Source: Stramenopiles sp. TOSAG23-6 (lineage: Eukaryota > Sar). From it: a stretch of DNA of 15,330 nt. The stretch lies in the NCBI GenBank assembly GCA_900128565.1, contig LT636119.1, positions 1-15,330 of the forward strand. Direction: 5' to 3'. The position numbers were made by a program, and so were the translations under genes. Numbering within the stretch: position 1 is the stretch's first letter; each line of letters starts with the position of its first letter. The notes beneath the pieces were generated by a model. It searched no databases. It had not been told where the DNA came from and saw only the letters and a program-made list of their open reading frames with translations. Of this stretch, positions 8,208-15,296 are shown piece after piece.

Positions 8208-9193
8208 TTTTTTTTTTTTTTTTTTGTTAGGTACAAAATTTCGTACGAAAAAAAAAAGTTTTTTTTTTTGAAATTTTTTTTTTTTTTAAATATAAAACAT
8301 ACCTAACTCTATGAAACAAACATTTTCGTTACAATTACTAGTTATAGGATTAGATAAAAATGAATATTTGTACATTGTAGAATTTATTGATTCATGTTGT
8401 CGTATATTATTTCTATTTTTTTTGGATTTTTTTTTGATATTTTTGATATTTTTGATATTTTTGATATTTTTTATTTTTTTGATATTTTTTATTTTTTTGA
8501 TTTTTGTAGTATTATGTTTATGTAGTATAGACGTTTCATTCAGTGTATCTTTGGTGGTATGTAATGTATTGTTAACAATAGAAGTAAACGTTTTATCATT
8601 TTTTACGTTGGTATCACGATTAGGATTTGTAGGGGTAGGGTTAGAATGTATGACCCATTCTGATAACTCAGGAATATATGTATTGTGGAAAAATATTTGA
8701 AATTTTTTTTTTTTTCCGTAAAAAAAAAAAAATTGTTAGGTACATAATTTCCTATGAAAAAATATTTTTAATTTTTTTTGTAAAAAAAAAACTAAAACAT
8801 ACGTTCAACAAAATCAGTTACTCGTTTTATAACAGATTTCAACGCAGACGGAGATATCATTAAAGACTTGATGGCTGTAGTTTGTGGTTGGGATGTTCCA
8901 GCAGTGACAATACCGGCTTTAAAAAGTCGATTTGATTCTTTTTTTGAGTCTTTTTTTGATGATACATTAGTTGTTAATGTACAAATAGATTCATGCTTTC
9001 GAGAACGTAAAGACCAAATATTGACACCGCATTTTTGACACATTATACGTATTCCACGACTTGGTTTGCCATTTAATGGTGAGTGATGAGCTCCAAGAGG
9101 AAGGTGGCGTGTACAAAAAGGGAAAGACTTTGTTGTTTCACAACGTGGAAGTTTACAACGTAAAGCAGTACATTGTTGATGTATGACTGACAT
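8146..9193 (-). CDS. Cys/His-rich protein with basic low-complexity tail (three exons)
   Basis: Exon 1 is 9193-8803, exon 2 is 8677-8303, and a tiny exon 3 is 8168-8146, for about 262 residues. Exon 1 starts MSVIHQQC and has a cluster C8, C13, C18, C27, H30 followed by a C2HC-like group C52-x2-C55-x11-H67-x3-C71, so one or two zinc-binding modules are likely. I do not recognise the family. Exon 2 begins IPELSEW, carries NPTPTNPN from telomere-like units, and then a KNIKNIKNI low-complexity run. Exons 1 and 2 are joined by a phase-1 introner. The third exon is less certain: the second intron is phase 1, and the first usable AG, at 8170-8169, leads to DEKKKKQ and TGA. Nucleic-acid binding is a fair guess from Cys/His and Lys content, but only a guess. 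Confidence 0.65.
8169..8302 (-). other. Introner-like intron 2 of the Cys/His gene, with giant T/A hairpin
   Basis: It starts GTATGTTTTATA after GAGTTAG and has a perfect core and TGTACCTAAC. The usual AATACAT end is missing. Between TGTACCTAAC and the first AG lies a long A run followed by a T run. I end it at the AG at 8170-8169, 57 nt from the TGTACCTAAC box, which keeps phase 1. That 3' end is uncertain. Confidence 0.6.
8171..8225 (+). repeat. A33T22 homopolymer pair
   Basis: 33 A followed by 22 T inside an intron. It can fold as a near-perfect A-T hairpin. Exact lengths may reflect assembly error. Confidence 0.9.
8678..8802 (-). other. Introner-like intron 1 of the Cys/His gene (125 bp, non-AG end)
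   Basis: It starts GTATGTTTTAG after GTTGAAC, has a degenerate core (TTCATAGGAAATTATG) but an intact GTACCTAAC, and ends CCACAATACAT before ATATTCCTGAG. Phase 1 on both sides. No direct repeat is shared by the borders, so this copy fixes the ends as GTATG and AATACAT with little ambiguity. Confidence 0.85.
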
Positions 9194-9791
9194 ACTAATT
9201 ATACCGCTGAGTTTCGATTTGTATATCCGATACTATATAGTGTTGAATAAGAATAATATGTACCAAGTTCAAAGCATATTATCAGCGGCTAAATTGTATT
9301 CAAATTCAAATACAACGCATTGACGACAGATTTTGTTGGGTTTTGTTGGATTTTGTTTATCAATCCTACATATACATATAGGATGTTGTAAAAAATAGTC
9401 AGCTCAGCGCAAAACGTTTTTCCTTTTTTTTTTTTTTTTCAAAATTATATACCGTAAAAGATGAGTTTCAACGACTTCATTAGAAGCGGCATACAATGGG
9501 GTAATACAAACAAACGGTTTCAACTTTCAAGTTTCGTGTTTCTTCTTACACAATACATTGAAATGATGGATACAAAATGTATTGTTTTGCTCTTAATCGT
9601 ATACTAATTATCAAGAATAATGTCAAATAAGTTGTGTATCTCAAAAAAAGTAGAGTCAAAGCTTGAAATCCGTTAATACAACAAGTAAAGTCGCACTCAT
9701 GAGAAAACATTCCTATCGTCAAAAAAAGACACAATTTTTATCCATTTACACAAAAATTTTACCATTGTACGAATAAACGAAAGTTATATAC
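9194..9791. other. Intergenic region between divergent genes, with one very small ORF
   Basis: 598 bp that should carry promoters for both flanking genes. A plus-strand ORF at 9461-9607 encodes 48 residues starting MSFNDFIRSGIQWGN and ending in a short hydrophobic stretch. It is too short to judge. GTACGAATAAACGAAAG sits just before the start of the gene at 9792 and echoes motifs upstream of the gene at 6936. Confidence 0.35.
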
Positions 9792-11720
9792 ATGAATTTT
9801 GATCGTAGAAAAGGCTTATCGCAGCGTCAATTGCATAAATCGTTTGGAAATGGTGTTCTTTCAAAGTCATTAGTATCACCAACACAAAATGCACAAAATC
9901 AAAAAATCAAGCAATCTATGCTCGACTTTGCTACAAATTTTGATGGCTGTAGAATAAACCCTGGTCAAAGCCTTATATATACAAATGAATATACAAATGT
10001 ATATACCAAGGTGCCGCAAAAACCTTTACGGCGTAGACATTTAAAGCATCATTTCAGATTTGGAAAAAATCCACATCGTCGACAACGTAGATTTGCTAAA
10101 ACATCGACAGAACATAATAAAATCAACAAACTAAAGAAACATAACGAACAAAGTACTTTTCCAAAACGTACACACGTAATAAATACCACAATAGACATCG
10201 AACAAACAAAGAGTGGATACAATACTCCTGAGAAAAAAAAGAGTCATTCACATAGGTGGGTAGAAAAATATTTGTCAGGTTCAGGAAAAAAGATTTATTT
10301 TATTACCGCACCACAATTATCACTGAGAAAATACTTCGAAGACTGTACAACTCGCCACAACTTGACAAGCGAATATGATCAAATTCTTATTACAAACAGA
10401 GATAGAACAGTAGAGGAAACGAATCGTTTGGGGAAAACGACACCTAAAAAACCTAAAAAACCTAAAAAATATAAAAAACCTAAAAAATATAAAAAAACTA
10501 CCTTTGATCAATTTACAACTGGGACTAAACTCTGGTTTACAACACCTGAAGAATATCATAATCGAGTAAAACATATTCGAAATAAGAATGTGGAAAGATT
10601 GAAGAAACGATTTCAAAACGAAAAAAAAAGAAAAGATTTCCTTAAAACAACAAATGAACAAAAACATAATCTTCTCTTGGGTGTACTAAAATCTGAATGT
10701 TCATCAATTGCATTACAAGCCGCAGCTTTTGCAACAGATTTTGCACTTTTTGTTGAGATGGAAATACTTCAATTTATTATAGCAAAGGCTGCACATCAAG
10801 CTGTATGTGCAAAGCAGATAACTCAACAAATAGCTCAAGTTGCAAAACAAACAGCAAATGATGCAAAATATGCACAAAATGTAATACATTTTGGAGAGAC
10901 TCAGGCACAGCTTTTACGACAAATTGACAATGACAAAAATAATGAGTTAATGATGTATGATGTCCCACCTTGGCTAGAATACCAATCATCAAAAGAAATT
11001 GTATATAATGTACAAATAGAAACAGATGTCGAAGTTGAAAAGAAAAGAATTGAATTAGAAAAACGGATGGAACATTTCAAGAAAAAAATTGAATTAGAAA
11101 AACGGATGGAACATTTCAAGAAGAATCGTACATCATTCAAACATGTAAAATATCTTGGACCAAATAGACGACAAAATACAATATCTACATCATCTAACCT
11201 TAACCCTACATTACCTATATTACCTATAGCTAGTAAAAAAAAGACTGTAGATATATATGCTATGAATTCACACGATATTAATTTACCTATAGATAGTAAA
11301 AAAGAGACTTTAAATATATATGCTATGAATTCACACGATATTCATTGTACTAAGCATCAAACAACAAAAACAACGAAACAAAACACATACAAAGATATAT
11401 TCAATGAAGAATATGTTGAAGGTCAAAAAATAGATGATATATTGTATATGAAATTACTTATTAAAAAGATACACAAAATTGAGAAAGAAATACAAGAAAT
11501 TGATTTGAAGAGACTAAACGTTTTATTCGATGTAACAAGCCCTAACCCTAACAAAATTAGGGTTTTGAACAGTTTTGACGTGAACAGTAAAAAAAGACGA
11601 GAAAAATTATACATAAAATTACAAAATACTTTACATGAGTTGCAAGTTATTAAAAAGAAGACAAAAAAAAATCAAACTTTTGATGCTTTTGATAAGATAA
11701 ACACGAAAAACAAACCCTAA
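9792..11720 (+). CDS. Large basic protein with Ala-rich helix and coiled-coil repeats, unknown function
   Basis: A single exon of 642 residues with ATG at 9792 preceded by TATATAC. The N-terminal 230 residues are very basic (RRRHLKHHFRFGKN, then a PKKPKKYKK run at about 218-235). Residues 300-380 are Ala/Gln-rich and should form a long helix (IALQAAAFATDFALF, then QITQQIAQVAKQTAND). A 13-residue unit, IELEKRMEHFKKK, occurs twice in tandem near 420-444, followed by a 21-residue duplication ending NIYAMNSHDI. The C-terminal quarter is Lys-rich coiled coil. It looks nuclear or cytoskeletal, but I see no catalytic motif and recognise no family. CCCTAA units are read as LNPT and SPNPN. The stop codon itself lies in CCCTAACCCTAACCC. 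No intron is apparent. Confidence 0.7.
   Translation: MNFDRRKGLSQRQLHKSFGNGVLSKSLVSPTQNAQNQKIKQSMLDFATNFDGCRINPGQSLIYTNEYTNVYTKVPQKPLRRRHLKHHFRFGKNPHRRQRRFAKTSTEHNKINKLKKHNEQSTFPKRTHVINTTIDIEQTKSGYNTPEKKKSHSHRWVEKYLSGSGKKIYFITAPQLSLRKYFEDCTTRHNLTSEYDQILITNRDRTVEETNRLGKTTPKKPKKPKKYKKPKKYKKTTFDQFTTGTKLWFTTPEEYHNRVKHIRNKNVERLKKRFQNEKKRKDFLKTTNEQKHNLLLGVLKSECSSIALQAAAFATDFALFVEMEILQFIIAKAAHQAVCAKQITQQIAQVAKQTANDAKYAQNVIHFGETQAQLLRQIDNDKNNELMMYDVPPWLEYQSSKEIVYNVQIETDVEVEKKRIELEKRMEHFKKKIELEKRMEHFKKNRTSFKHVKYLGPNRRQNTISTSSNLNPTLPILPIASKKKTVDIYAMNSHDINLPIDSKKETLNIYAMNSHDIHCTKHQTTKTTKQNTYKDIFNEEYVEGQKIDDILYMKLLIKKIHKIEKEIQEIDLKRLNVLFDVTSPNPNKIRVLNSFDVNSKKRREKLYIKLQNTLHELQVIKKKTKKNQTFDAFDKINTKNKP
11049..11126 (+). 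repeat. 39-bp tandem duplication in coding sequence
   Basis: Two nearly identical 39-bp copies encode the 13-residue heptad-like unit IELEKRMEHFKKK/N. Being in frame, the duplication lengthens the coiled coil. Confidence 0.9.
11219..11345 (+). repeat. 63-bp tandem duplication in coding sequence
   Basis: Two copies of a 63-bp unit ending ATGAATTCACACGATATT encode LPI(A/D)SKKxT plus xxIYAMNSHDI. A few substitutions separate them. Confidence 0.85.
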
Positions 11721-11909
11721 CCCTAACCCAAAACAAACCCTAAAATTATTAAAATAAGTAAATTTTTTATATTTTATTTTTGTAAGTAGTTCAGGTTTGG
11801 GTTTAGGTAAATAAAATAAATATAAATTCAATAACATTGTATGATTTGCAAAGAGTTAATTTTTGTTTTAAATATTTTATTTAATATTTTTTATGAGGGT
11901 TAGGGTTTA
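11709..11909. repeat. Inverted pair of telomere-like CCCTAA tracts between convergent genes
   Basis: CCCTAACCCTAACCC (11714-11728) contains the stop codon of the left gene. GAGGGTTAGGGTTTA (11895-11909) contains the stop of the right gene on the other strand. The 165 bp between them are AT-rich with no gene. Confidence 0.8.
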
Positions 11910-13599
11910 TGCAGCTTCTTCCATTATTTCTGCATCAACAACTAATCGTGATGTATTTTCAGCTCCATATATTTTGGAAAAATATTTCAAAAAAAAAATC
12001 AAAAAAAAAATTGTTAGGTACAAAATTTCGTACGAAAAAAAAATAAATTCGAAATTCGATTTTTTTGTAAAAAAAAAAAAATAAAACGTTCATATATCTC
12101 AGCATAACGTTTTTGTTGACGAAGTGCTAACCAATGATTAATATCCCAAATAGATGCCAATGGTTTTTGATCAAGACCACAAGGTTGATAATTTGGAGGT
12201 CCATGCTCAGGTTGCATTGTGACAAATTCATCCCCTCTCTCATCTGCGGCTGCCCAACACATATATTTTGGAAAAATATTTCCAAAAAAATCTAAAAAAA
12301 AATTGTTAGGTACAACATTTCGTACGAAAAAAAAAATTCATACAAAACTTTTTTTTTTTTTTTTTAAAACATACATATCCCACCAACGTTCAAATCCCTT
12401 TGTATATGGCAGCCATTGTTCAATTCGTGGATCAGATACTTGAGGTCCATGTATTTTGGAAAAATATTTCAAATGTTTTTTTGTTAGGTACAAAATTTCG
12501 TACGAAAAAAAAAATATTTCAAAAAAATATTTCAAAAAAAAATTCTAAAAAATTTGTTAGGTACAAAATTTACTATAAAAAATAAATTCGATTTTTTTTT
12601 TTTTACCGGGAAAAAAAATAAAAAAAATAAAACATACATTTAGTAATCGACAATTTGCTTCAGCTTTTGATTTTTCAACAGCTTTTTTTGATAAACTTAA
12701 TAAATCTATTTTTTTTGTTTTTTTCCGTCTTGATTTTTTTTGCTTTGATGAATTTGATGAATTTGATGAATTACTTACTGAGTTATTTGTAGAACTAGAA
12801 GATAAAGTATCACTAGAAGAAGATCTAGATGATGACGATAAAGTGTCTGAAATCACTGAACTAGGGTTAGGGTTATCTGAAATGGTTGAATCAGCATCTT
12901 CATTTTCTAAATGTAATGAAGTATCTATCAAATTTTTTTGTCCTAAAATTTTCATTGCTTTATCAGTGATAATATAAGACCATTGTTTTAAATGTAGTTC
13001 ATCCGCTTCAAGTAATTCAGAAGGAATATCAGAAAACCCCCGAATATTGTGAAAAATATTTCAAATTTTTTTAAAAATGTTTGTTAGGTACAAAATTATC
13101 TACGAAAAAAAAAAAAAAAAAATTTCAAAAAAATTTCAAAAAAAAAATGTAAAAAAATAAAAATAAATCCTAACCCTAATGAGAACTCACCTGTACCTGT
13201 TCTTTTTTTATATTCCTTCATCACATCAAAAATACCACCAGGGGGATTTTTTTTCCTTTTATCTTGTTTTTTTGTTTCTATTTCAGTACTGTCTATTTCT
13301 GGTTCCTTTTGTTTTTTTATGTTTTTGCGTTTTTTATGTTTTTTATGTTTTTTATGGGCATTCTCATCAGATGTGTTATCGACGTCACTTTCTGAAGTTG
13401 TCGAATACTCACTATAACTATTATCACTATTTGTACAATATTCTGGATGTGTTGATGAGTCTTTAGATAATGCCAGTGATTCTTTTGAATCTTTTGTGTC
13501 ACTTTTAATAGGTTCCTTGTGTTTCGTTTGCTCTGCATCTTTTTCATTATTGTTGTTGTCATAGATTTGACTCTTTATTCTTTTTTGATTGTATTCCAT
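11907..13599 (-). CDS. Chimeric five-exon gene: disordered N-terminal part fused to C-terminal half of an isomerase-like TIM barrel
   Basis: Exons are 13599-13191, 13041-12638, 12448-12375, 12260-12092 and 11966-11907, for 371 residues; phases match at all four joins. Residues 1-136 are charged and disordered with an HKKHKKHKKRK run that could act as a nuclear signal. Residues 137-271 hold GFSDIPSELLEADEL and a Ser-rich stretch, unknown to me. From residue 272 the protein reads GPQVSDPRIEQW, FERWWDMCWAA, TMQPEHGPPNY and IWDINHWLALRQQKRY. This matches the C-terminal part of the same isomerase/epimerase family as the gene at the left edge, including the Glu of the PEHGPP motif, expected to bind metal. 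Without the N-terminal barrel strands this part alone should not be an active enzyme. It ends in TAA, within a telomere-like repeat. Sure of the exons and homology; unsure what the fusion does. Confidence 0.75.
11967..12091 (-). other. Introner-like intron 4 of the chimeric gene (125 bp, non-GT and non-AG)
   Basis: Aligned with the family it starts GAACGTTTTATT after GAGATATAT and ends CCAAAATATAT before GGAGCTG, phase 0. The start is GA instead of GT. ATATATG is repeated at both borders, 7 nt. A GTTTTAT donor 3 nt further in, paired with an AATAT end, would also keep frame. It has a perfect core and TGTACCTAAC. Confidence 0.75.
12261..12374 (-). other. Introner-like intron 3 of the chimeric gene (114 bp, non-AG end)
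   Basis: It starts GTATGTTTTAA after GGGATAT and ends CCAAAATATAT before GTGTTGG, phase 2. The core is TTCGTACGAAATGTTG followed by TACCTAAC. ATATGT is repeated at both borders, so the cut could slide over 6 nt without changing the protein. Confidence 0.85.
12449..12637 (-). other. Double introner-like intron 2 of the chimeric gene (189 bp)
   Basis: It starts GTATGTTTTATT after CTAAAT and ends CCAAAATACAT before GGACCTCAAG, phase 0. Inside are two cores in tandem: a degenerate one (TTATAGTAAATTTTG before TACCTAAC) and then a perfect one (TTTCGTACGAAATTTTG before TACCTAAC). Only one donor block and one end block remain, so it looks like two introners recombined into one intron. It marks the exact border between the unknown N-terminal part and the isomerase-like part. 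Confidence 0.85.
12863..12874 (-). repeat. Telomere-like unit in coding sequence (chimeric gene)
   Basis: On the plus strand AGGGTTAGGGTT; on the coding strand it reads AAC CCT AAC CCT and encodes NPNP in exon 2, the same phase as in the plus-strand genes. Confidence 0.8.
13042..13190 (-). other. Introner-like intron 1 of the chimeric gene (149 bp)
   Basis: It starts GTGAGTTCTCATTAGGG, a classical donor unlike the other copies, with a telomere-like TTAGGGTTAGG just inside. It has TTCGTAGATAATTT in place of the palindrome, an intact TGTACCTAAC, and ends TCACAATATTC before GGGGGTTTT. Phase 1 on both sides. An alternative donor, GTACAG, 6 nt upstream (13196) is also in phase. Confidence 0.75.
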
Positions 13600-14059
13600 A
13601 TTTAAGTTCTTCTATATACCTTGAAATAATTGATGGAATTACACTGTATTTGTCTTTAAACCTTGATATACATCTGTATTTTGTTATATAATGTCTCGTT
13701 TTGTTCGTTTAACAATGTGGATAATGATAATAATATATGTATACAATATAGTGTGATTTGATTTACTGTACGTAGTATCAAAAAACAAAATGACAGTTTC
13801 ACCAAAATCGTTACATCTCAGATCGATCGCACGAAATATTGATACTATATTATGACCCAAAAATATGTAAAATTGCGGAGCAAATATATCAAAAAAATTA
13901 AAAAAGTGTCAATTTGCGGAGAAGAACAACAATCTTCTCCTCCTCAATTTATACGTATTGACGTGATATTGTTTGTATTGTTACTATATGATTGGAATTC
14001 GATACGATTGGACGAGTCTCTCCAAGTCTACAGCCTAGTCTATTATACATTACTATACA
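13600..14059. other. Intergenic region between divergent genes
   Basis: 460 bp between the starts of the chimeric gene and the Cys-rich gene. A 78-codon plus-strand ORF (13852-14088) begins with ATG but overlaps the Cys-rich gene out of frame and has no family likeness. CTGTACGTAGTATC near 13768 is a weak GTACG-type motif. Confidence 0.35.
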
Positions 14060-14341
14060 ATGGTAAAATGTGGATGTCGATTCACTGAAGCAACTGGTCC
14101 ATGTAATCGGTGCATAATTTGCTGTGAAGATTTACAGTGTCGACAAAGCTTCCACATACGAGATCCTTTGTGTGAACATATAGCGCTAGATTTCAATTGT
14201 GCATGTGGTAGACGTGCTACTGGACACTGTAAGAGATGTTTCATATGCTGTGAAGATGGTAAATGCCGAAAATTTCATTGTGATACTAGTGTGGCGGTTC
14301 TTCTCGGTACTACTTTACCTGTCAATAATGCAGATATATGA
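14060..14341 (+). CDS. Small cysteine-rich protein with two tandem Cys repeats
   Basis: 93 residues starting MVKCGCRF. Two copies of a Cys array are visible: C4-x-C6-x8-C15-x2-C18-x2-CC21-22-x4-C27, and C47-x-C49-x7-C57-x2-C60-x2-CC63-64-x4-C69-x4-C74. They share CxRCxICCED and AT-G-C. The linker carries a further Cys and two His. It has no signal peptide, so metal binding in the cytosol or nucleus is more likely than disulfides; that is inference. I do not recognise the family. The ATG lies just after TACTATACA, similar to the TATAC before two other plus-strand genes. AATAAA at 14444-14449, about 100 nt after the stop, is a possible polyadenylation signal. Confidence 0.7.
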   Translation: MVKCGCRFTEATGPCNRCIICCEDLQCRQSFHIRDPLCEHIALDFNCACGRRATGHCKRCFICCEDGKCRKFHCDTSVAVLLGTTLPVNNADI

Positions 14342-14741
14342 TAAAATCGAATGCGGAAGAAAGTCGTTACGTTACTTTGTATGGTACGTATACGGTTAAG
14401 TACTCTCCCAGTCATCTCAACACTTCATACACAATGTATCACAAATAAATCTACTTAAATATATCTATGCTTGAAAATATCATATTTAAAAGAATCGATA
14501 ATACTATATGGAAATTCTTCAACAAACAAACAATGTTTTTCTTGAACAAAATAATTATTGAAAACGATAGAATCTTTTATTTTTATAAAGCCAAATAAAA
14601 GCGTTTAAAACTAGTTTTGAACATTTTCTGAAAAAACATGGTACGCTACATCACAATCCGTACAACACTAGCTAGAGAGATCATATATATCGACAAATAA
14701 TTTATCCAATTAATTCGTTTCGACGTTTCGTTGTAGCAGAA
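14342..14741. other. Intergenic region, nothing recognised beyond a possible polyA signal
   Basis: 400 bp of AT-rich sequence between two convergent genes. It has AATAAA at 14444 and several AT-rich palindromic bits. I see no RNA gene or ORF worth calling. Confidence 0.4.
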
Positions 14742-15172
14742 TTATTCAAGAATTGCTTGTGCTTTTTCTGTTTGCTCTTTCAATGCCGTTGTTACTCGTT
14801 GTGCTTCAGCAATTGTTTTTTTCAAGTCATCATTAGCGATTGTTTTTTCCAAATCATCTTTTTCTGTTTGGTTTGTTTGAGCTGTCTTTGAAACTGTTTT
14901 TTTTGACCAAGGGAACATACTCCGGAGATTTGTTAATTTCGCTTTCACATAATCTTTTACTTTCGTAACTTTTTTGGTTACAGCATTTCTCACTGTTGTA
15001 ACTTTGTTAGCTACAGCTTTAAAAAATTTCTTCGCGTTGCTCTTTTCGTGACAAAGCCTGATGGTCTTTCGTATGTCGAATCACCCGTATTGATCTTCTT
15101 TAGGTTTTTGCATTGCTTCTTCAGTTCTTCATCATTATGAGCAGCATGGACGTATCTGCCTGACTCTTTCAT
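14742..15172 (-). pseudogene. Lys-rich amphipathic-helix protein, interrupted by a one-base frameshift
   Basis: The frame starting at the ATG at 15172 reads MKESGRYVHAAHNDEELKKQ and onward, then stops at 15011. The next part, FKAVANKVTTVRNAVTKK to EKAQAILE and a stop at 14742, is in another frame without its own early ATG. The two frames meet at a run of six T (plus-strand A6, 15021-15026); one extra base there would join them. The combined product would be about 140 residues, with Lys/Val/Ala helical repeats (VTTVRNAVTKKVTKVKDY) like amphipathic lipid- or membrane-surface helices, then DLEKTIANDDLKKTIAEAQ. It could be a living gene with a homopolymer sequencing error, a pseudogene, or a gene with an unseen intron. 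The open frame also extends upstream of 15172 without an ATG to the window edge. Confidence 0.5.
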
Positions 15173-15296
15173 AAACCGCTTTTCAGAAAAATCCAATTGA
15201 TTTGTCGGTGTCGTTGCCCAAGGGGTGCCCCGTATGACATATAGAAGATTATCCAAACATTCAACAATACTGAAAGGTTTTTTTGAATTAAATGAA

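Noticed and set aside
8311-8700. Plus-strand open frame rich in Ile, Phe and Leu
   Set aside because: It is the antisense shadow of exon 2 of the Cys/His gene, whose frame joins the neighbouring exon in phase.
9461-9607. 48-codon plus-strand ORF starting MSFNDFIRSG
   Set aside because: The start looks protein-like, but it is too short and unsupported to call as a gene.
9546-9734. Minus-strand open frame with hydrophobic residues
   Set aside because: It starts at TTG, has no ATG before MFSHE, and no recognisable features.
11709-11909. Idea that the window contains a true chromosome end
   Set aside because: The CCCTAA tracts are only two or three units long, face both ways, and genes continue on either side.
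13852-14088. 78-codon plus-strand ORF before the Cys-rich gene
   Set aside because: It overlaps the better-supported Cys-rich gene out of frame and has no family features.
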